A stretch of DNA of 18,356 nucleotides. Origin: CAYMDD01 sp964409675. GTDB taxonomy: Bacteria; Pseudomonadota; Alphaproteobacteria; Rickettsiales; SXRF01. The notes under the pieces are model-generated. The model saw only the letters and a list, made by a program, of their open reading frames with translations. It had not been told where the DNA came from and did no database searches. A program made the position numbers and the translations under genes. The stretch is from NCBI GenBank assembly GCA_964409675.1, contig CAYPEF010000035.1, positions 1 through 18,356 of the forward strand, in the 5' to 3' direction. Positions 14,770-18,356 of the stretch are shown one piece after another. Position 1 is the stretch's first letter, and every line of letters starts with the position of its first letter.

Positions 14770-14800
14770 TACGCTTAAGCGTAACTGCCTCCATATGGAG
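14770..14800. promoter_or_regulatory. Two adjacent perfect palindromes upstream of the entericidin-like gene
   Basis: TACGCTTAAGCGTA (14770-14783) is a perfect 14-bp palindrome and matches the motif at 11911-11925. Six bases on, CTCCATATGGAG (14789-14800) is a perfect 12-bp palindrome whose right arm GGAG is also the ribosome binding site of the leader ORF at 14806. The first could be an operator; the second could mask the ribosome binding site in the RNA. Confidence 0.4.
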
Positions 14801-14805
14801 AATTT

Positions 14806-14871
14806 ATGGTGCAAACGGATAACTTTACTGCACTGATTATCGGTAAACCATTGTTTTGGAGATATATATGA
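14806..14871 (+). CDS. Candidate 21-aa leader peptide coupled to the entericidin-like gene
   Basis: The ATG at 14806 has GGAG (14797-14800) 5 nt upstream. The ORF runs 21 codons (MVQTDNFTALII onward, with a hydrophobic/aromatic end LFWRYI). Its TGA at 14869-14871 overlaps the ATG of the lipoprotein gene at 14868 in an ATGA junction. That geometry suggests translational coupling. The peptide matches nothing I know, and the lipoprotein also has its own GGAG, so this remains a candidate. Confidence 0.4.
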   Translation: MVQTDNFTALIIGKPLFWRYI

Positions 14872-15017
14872 AAAAGACTTCCTCCGCTATCACCCTCGGC
14901 CTTCTCGCTGCCATGCTGGCGCTGGCTTCCTGCAACACCATGTCCGGTATCGGCGAAGACGTATCCGCCGGCGGCAAGAAGCTGGACGAATCCGCCACCA
15001 AGCATAAAAATTACTAA
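14868..15017 (+). CDS. Entericidin EcnA/EcnB-like small lipoprotein
   Basis: This 49-aa gene encodes MKKTSSAITLGLLAAMLALA followed by SCNTMSGIGEDVSAGGKKL and a short tail. It has a Lys-Lys N-terminus, a hydrophobic h-region and a lipobox LASC with Cys22 as the lipidated residue. The C-NTM-x-GIG-x-D-x-x-AGG-x-KL pattern is the entericidin signature. Asn rather than Asp after the Cys predicts sorting to the outer membrane. In E. coli the entericidins form an antidote/toxin lipoprotein pair linked to stationary-phase lysis; alphaproteobacteria commonly carry single copies of unclear role. GGAG (14858-14861) is 6 nt before the ATG. The gene has a strong terminator 25 bp downstream and follows the lpxR-like gene by 122 bp. 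Confidence 0.9.
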   Translation: MKKTSSAITLGLLAAMLALASCNTMSGIGEDVSAGGKKLDESATKHKNY

Positions 15018-15042
15018 TATAATAAAGAATCATGTGAATGAC

Positions 15043-15076
15043 GGCAGAAAGGGGATATATCCCTTTCTGCCTTTTT
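15043..15076 (+). terminator. Strong intrinsic terminator after the entericidin-like gene
   Basis: A perfect 11-bp stem GGCAGAAAGGG (15043-15053) and CCCTTTCTGCC (15061-15071) with loop GATATAT is followed by five T residues (15072-15076). It ends the lipoprotein transcript and lies only 10 bp before the ATG of the histidine kinase gene. Confidence 0.92.
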
Positions 15077-15086
15077 GTCGTTGATC

Positions 15087-16907
15087 ATGCATCCCCGCTT
15101 TTCCTGGAAAAAACATTTCGTTTTGCTGTTCACGCTGGTCTGCGTGCTGATTAACGCATTCGCCTATGCGCTCTATCAGCGATACCAAGAAGTGCATCAG
15201 TCCAGCAACTGGGTGGCGAACAGTTATAATGTGCTGCGCATCACCCGCCGCGTGTTCTCGCGCATGCAGGATATGGAGATCGGGCAGCGCGGCTATCTGC
15301 TGACCTATAACCAGAGCTACCTGGAACCCTACCTCAAGGCCGATGCCATCCTGCCGCAGGAAATCGAGAAATTCGAGGCGCAGGCGCGCACCAGCAGCCC
15401 GCAGCAGCAGGAAAATTTCGAGGCTTTCAAGGCCGCTATACTGCAGCTGCGCGATATTCTGGAACAACAGAATAAATACAATCTCTCCAACCGCCCAAGC
15501 AAAGCACAGATCGATGCGGAGCTGGCGCAGAGCAAGGAGGTCATGGACCGTATCCGCGGCATCGTGGACCGCATCGCCACCGAGGAATCAAGATTGCTTG
15601 ATCTGCGCACGCAGCAGGAGAATCAGGCGGAGCGCACCTTTATTCTTACCATCCTGATCGGCGCCGTACTGACCATCGCCGGATTGTTTGCCAGTAACGC
15701 CCTGATCATGCGCCTGACATCACGCAGCCAGGAAGCCGAAGCGCGGCTTAGGGCCAGCGAGGAGCGCTTCCTGCTTGCCATTCAAGGCGTCAATGACGGG
15801 CTGTTCGATTATAACGTGGCCGAGCACCGTATTTTTTACTCGCCGCGTTTCCGGGAAATGCTCGGATATACGGAAGATGAATTTCCCAACACACTGGAAG
15901 CTTTTAACGAGCGCCTTCACCCGGAGGATTATGAGCGCACCTGGGAAACGGCGCAGCAATATTTCCGACGTGAATCCCCCTCATATCTCAATTATTTCCG
16001 CCTGCGTCACAAGGACGGCAGCTACCGCTGGATCATGGCGCGCGCCAAGGGCGTATGGAATGAACGCGGCGAAATCGTCCGCCTGGTGGGCGCACATACG
16101 GACATCACCGAGCAGAAAATGCGTGAGGAGCATCTGGCGCAAATCAATAAGGAGCTGGAGAGCTTCACCTATATCGCCTCGCACGATCTGCGCGCGCCGC
16201 TGGTGAATTTAAAAGGCTTTGCCGCCGAGCTGAAGCTGAGCAGCGAAACCATCACCGGCCTGATGCAGCAGCACATGAACCAGCTTTCGGAAGCTGAGCG
16301 TAAGAGCTTACGGCAGGCACTGGAGGAAGATATGCCGGAGGCGCTGCATTTCATCACCAGCTCGGTGGAGAAGATGGACACGCTGACCACCGCCATCCTG
16401 GATTTATCCCGCATCGGGCGGCGCGAGCACAAGATTGAGGAAATCGACACCAAAGCGCTGGTAGAGCGCTGCCTGAACAGCCTGGCATATGAAATCAGCG
16501 AAAAGAAAATCACCATCAAGGTCGGGGAGCTGCCTTTCATTCATAGCGACTATCTGGCCATGGAGCAGATTTTCAGCAATATCCTTGATAATGCGGTGAA
16601 ATATTTGCGCCCGGATGCGCCGGGAATCATCGATATCTCCGGGCAGCGCTTTTACAATGAAACCGTATTCAGCATCCGCGATAACGGGCGCGGCATTGCC
16701 CCCTATGATATGCACAAAATATTCGATATGTTCAGGCGGGCGGGCAATACCAAGGATATCCGCGGCAGCGGTATGGGCATGGCGTATGTCAAGGCCACCG
16801 TGCAGCGCCTGCAGGGGCGCATATGGGTAGAGTCCACCGCGGGCGAAGGCACGGTATTTCACTTTGCCATTCCGCATCGAAGCATAAAGGAAGCATCACA
16901 TGGCTGA
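15087..16907 (+). CDS. Membrane sensor histidine kinase, CHASE3-PAS-HisKA-HATPase
   Basis: An inner-membrane kinase of 606 aa. TM1 spans about 11-30. The periplasmic part (31-183) is a CHASE3-type sensor (VLRITRRVFSRMQDMEIGQRGYLL, then YLEPYL), and TM2 spans about 184-208. A PAS domain (about 222-340) is of the PAS_3 kind (GYTEDEF, RLHPEDYE, KDGSYRWI, VGAHTDIT). The DHp has FTYIASHDLRAPL with phosphoacceptor His366. The ATPase domain shows the N box NILDNAVKYL (Asn498, Asn502), DNGRGI (532-537), GSGMGM (560-565) and GEGTVFHFAIP. The DHp hairpin is about 20 residues longer than in Cph1-type kinases. I chose ATG 15087; it has no Shine-Dalgarno and lies just past a terminator T-run. A TTG at 15075 would add four residues. 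The gene overlaps the next by 8 nt, so they form an operon. Confidence 0.93.
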   Translation: MHPRFSWKKHFVLLFTLVCVLINAFAYALYQRYQEVHQSSNWVANSYNVLRITRRVFSRMQDMEIGQRGYLLTYNQSYLEPYLKADAILPQEIEKFEAQARTSSPQQQENFEAFKAAILQLRDILEQQNKYNLSNRPSKAQIDAELAQSKEVMDRIRGIVDRIATEESRLLDLRTQQENQAERTFILTILIGAVLTIAGLFASNALIMRLTSRSQEAEARLRASEERFLLAIQGVNDGLFDYNVAEHRIFYSPRFREMLGYTEDEFPNTLEAFNERLHPEDYERTWETAQQYFRRESPSYLNYFRLRHKDGSYRWIMARAKGVWNERGEIVRLVGAHTDITEQKMREEHLAQINKELESFTYIASHDLRAPLVNLKGFAAELKLSSETITGLMQQHMNQLSEAERKSLRQALEEDMPEALHFITSSVEKMDTLTTAILDLSRIGRREHKIEEIDTKALVERCLNSLAYEISEKKITIKVGELPFIHSDYLAMEQIFSNILDNAVKYLRPDAPGIIDISGQRFYNETVFSIRDNGRGIAPYDMHKIFDMFRRAGNTKDIRGSGMGMAYVKATVQRLQGRIWVESTAGEGTVFHFAIPHRSIKEASHG

Positions 16908-17334
16908 TACGCAGCAAGTAACCATTGTAATGATCGAAGACGATATGGGACATGCGAGGCTGATCGAGAAAAACCTCCGCCGCGCCGGCATCACCAACGA
17001 GTTGGTGCATCTGGACGATGGGCAGAAAGCCGCCGATTATTTTTTCGCCGCCCCCGAAGGTAGGAACATGCCGATGCTGGTACTGCTCGACCTGAACCTT
17101 CCGCAGATCGACGGGTACGAGCTGCTGAAACGCCTGAAATCCAACGAGCGCACCCACCGCATTCCCATTATCGTGCTCACCACCACCGACAACCCGCGCG
17201 AGATCGAGCGCTGCTATGAGCTCGGCTGCAACGTCTATATTACCAAGCCGGTGGAATATGAGAATTTCGCCGAATCCATCCGCAAGCTCGGCCTATTGCT
17301 CGCGGTGGTGAAGGTGCCAACGCCCGAGGCATGA
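16900..17334 (+). CDS. Single-domain response regulator, Rcp1-like
   Basis: A stand-alone receiver of 144 aa without output domain. Landmarks: the acidic pocket MIEDD (Glu13-Asp14-Asp15), the phosphoacceptor Asp64 in LLDLNLPQIDG, the switch Thr in IVLTTTDNPREIE (about 94), and Lys116 in YITKP. The extended loops (FFAAPEGRNMPMLVLLDLNLP, then RTHRIPIIVLTTTD) are typical of the Rcp1/CheY-like group that pairs with phytochrome-type kinases. It starts inside the 3' end of the kinase gene (ATGGCTGA overlap), indicating translational coupling, so the kinase at 15087 is its likely phosphodonor. Without an output domain it probably acts as a phosphorelay shuttle or by protein contact; the hybrid kinase just downstream is a candidate partner. 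Confidence 0.93.
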   Translation: MADTQQVTIVMIEDDMGHARLIEKNLRRAGITNELVHLDDGQKAADYFFAAPEGRNMPMLVLLDLNLPQIDGYELLKRLKSNERTHRIPIIVLTTTDNPREIERCYELGCNVYITKPVEYENFAESIRKLGLLLAVVKVPTPEA

Positions 17335-17338
17335 GACG

Positions 17339-18356
17339 ATGATTTCCTCCCGCAGCACGCTGAAGCATATCCTTTATATCGAGGATGACGAGGGGCTCGC
17401 CCGGCTGCTGCAAAAGCGCCTGTCGCGCCTGGGCTTCGAGGTGGATATCGCCGCCAGCGGCGAGGATGGGCTTCGCATGTTCAACCCTGAACGTTACGAT
17501 ATCGTGCTGGTCGATTACTACCTGCCCGGCATTTCCGGCATGGATGTGCTGCGGCAGGTAGCGCCGCAGGAGCTCTCGCCGCCCTTCATCCTGCTCACCG
17601 CCGCCGGGGCCGAGAAAATCGCCGTGGACGCGCTCTCGCTCGGCGCGGCGGATTACCTGGTGAAGGATACCAACCAGGTCTATCTCGACCTGCTTCCCGC
17701 CGTGATGAGCGCCGCTTACACACGCGTGCAGCTCGCCCATGAAAACCGCGACCAGCAGGCGCAGCTGATCCATTACGCCGAGCAGCTGCGCATCAGCGAG
17801 GAGCGGCTGCATCTCGCGCTCAAAGGCTCGGAAACCGGCGTCTGGGACTGGGACCTGGAGCAGGACAGCATGTACTGGTCGGAAAATCTGCGCGAGGCGA
17901 TGGCGCTGCCAGAAGGGAAATCCCCCAGCCTCGATCACTGGCTACAGCGCATCCACCCCGAAGATCGCGATGGTTTCATGCAGGAAATCGACCGCCACTT
18001 AAACGGCGATACTCCTAATTTCAATATGCTGTTCCGCAAGCTCCCCGCATCCGGCCAGGGCGACTGGCGCTGGAGCCTGGTGCGCGGCAGCGCGCTGCGC
18101 AACGATAGCGGCAAGCCGGTGCGCATGGTCGGCACCCGTACCGATTTCACGCAGTATAAGCAAATGGAGCAGGAGCTGGAAATCGCCAAGGACAAGGCGG
18201 AAGCCGCAAGCCAGGCCAAGTCGGATTTCCTCGCCATGATGAGCCATGAAATCCGCACGCCGATGAACGCGGTTATGGGGCTGGCCACCATCCTCTCGCA
18301 AATGCAGCTGACGCCGAAGCAGAAGGAAATCGTGCAGACGCTGCAATCCAGCGCCG
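17339..18356 (+). CDS. Hybrid sensor kinase: receiver-PAS-HisKA (3' end beyond window)
   Basis: I translated 339 codons from the ATG at 17339, 4 nt after the preceding stop. Residues about 10-125 are a complete receiver: IEDDEG (Glu15-Asp16-Asp17), phosphoacceptor Asp59 in VLVDYYLPGISG, Thr87 in ILLTAAG, and Lys109 in DYLVKD. A short coiled linker (about 130-150) joins a PAS domain (about 152-270: GVWDWDLEQDSMYWSE, RIHPEDRDGF, GDWRWSLVRGSALR, VGTRTDFT). A second coiled stretch follows, then the HisKA dimerisation domain SDFLAMMSHEIRTPMNAVMG with phosphoacceptor His303. The ATPase domain, and perhaps a C-terminal receiver or HPt domain, must lie past the right edge. There is no membrane segment in the visible part, so it is cytoplasmic. 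It is most likely cotranscribed with the two genes before it. Confidence 0.92.
   Translation, partial: MISSRSTLKHILYIEDDEGLARLLQKRLSRLGFEVDIAASGEDGLRMFNPERYDIVLVDYYLPGISGMDVLRQVAPQELSPPFILLTAAGAEKIAVDALSLGAADYLVKDTNQVYLDLLPAVMSAAYTRVQLAHENRDQQAQLIHYAEQLRISEERLHLALKGSETGVWDWDLEQDSMYWSENLREAMALPEGKSPSLDHWLQRIHPEDRDGFMQEIDRHLNGDTPNFNMLFRKLPASGQGDWRWSLVRGSALRNDSGKPVRMVGTRTDFTQYKQMEQELEIAKDKAEAASQAKSDFLAMMSHEIRTPMNAVMGLATILSQMQLTPKQKEIVQTLQSSA

Noticed and set aside
17240..17938. Minus-strand ORF of 232 codons opposite the hybrid kinase
   Set aside because: The plus strand encodes receiver and PAS motifs without interruption, so the antisense frame is a shadow.
1..18356. CRISPR arrays, tRNA or rRNA genes, insertion sequences, phage or toxin-antitoxin modules
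   Set aside because: I looked for regularly spaced repeats, cloverleaf or GTTCGA-type T-loop patterns, transposase motifs and terminal inverted repeats on both strands and found none that I could support.

Overview
The window looks like a chromosomal segment of an alphaproteobacterium. Evidence: a hybrid MaeB-type malic enzyme sits beside and is divergent from mutS, an arrangement I know from Rhizobiales and relatives. The core genes are GC-rich, and there is an entericidin-like lipoprotein, an OmpA/Pal-domain protein and a CHASE3/PAS kinase with an Rcp1-type receiver. I cannot place it at order level. The core genes (maeB, mutS, the envelope genes, the signalling genes) are strongly GC-biased at third codon positions. 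The hypothetical genes between them are visibly more AT-rich, which marks accessory islands.

Layout. Positions 1-2186 (minus) hold maeB, cut by the window edge. Positions 2334-2852 (minus) encode an AT-rich orphan of 172 aa. Positions 2976-5696 hold mutS, with a dispersed palindromic repeat inserted in frame at 3457-3496. A divergent pair of large proteins of unknown function follows: 610 aa at 5749-7581 (minus) and about 1032 aa at 7788-10886 (plus). Both carry an N-terminal Gly/Ala-rich hydrophobic hairpin. Positions 11053-11686 hold three very small genes, the first Cys/His-rich, split by a strong bidirectional terminator. A 462-bp gene-free stretch (11687-12148) contains hairpins, a consensus -10 box and a possible small RNA or long 5' leader.

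Positions 12149-14745 form a compact envelope cluster: a periplasmic OmpA-domain protein, an ElaB/YqjD (DUF883)-type membrane-anchored protein, a two-helix membrane protein and an LpxR-type lipid A 3'-O-deacylase. A 21-codon leader ORF then overlaps the start of a 49-aa entericidin-like lipoprotein, which ends in a clean intrinsic terminator. Positions 15087-18356 form a signalling operon: a membrane CHASE3-PAS histidine kinase, a single-domain response regulator overlapping it by 8 nt, and a receiver-PAS-HisKA hybrid kinase cut by the right edge.

The most distinctive points are the repeat inside mutS, the divergent pair of orphan proteins, the Cys/His-rich miniprotein, the leader ORF coupled to the entericidin-like gene, and a near-identical palindrome found upstream of both the ompA-like and the entericidin-like genes. 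I see no CRISPR array, tRNA, rRNA, insertion sequence or phage module. All functional calls come from reading motifs by eye; no homology search was run.
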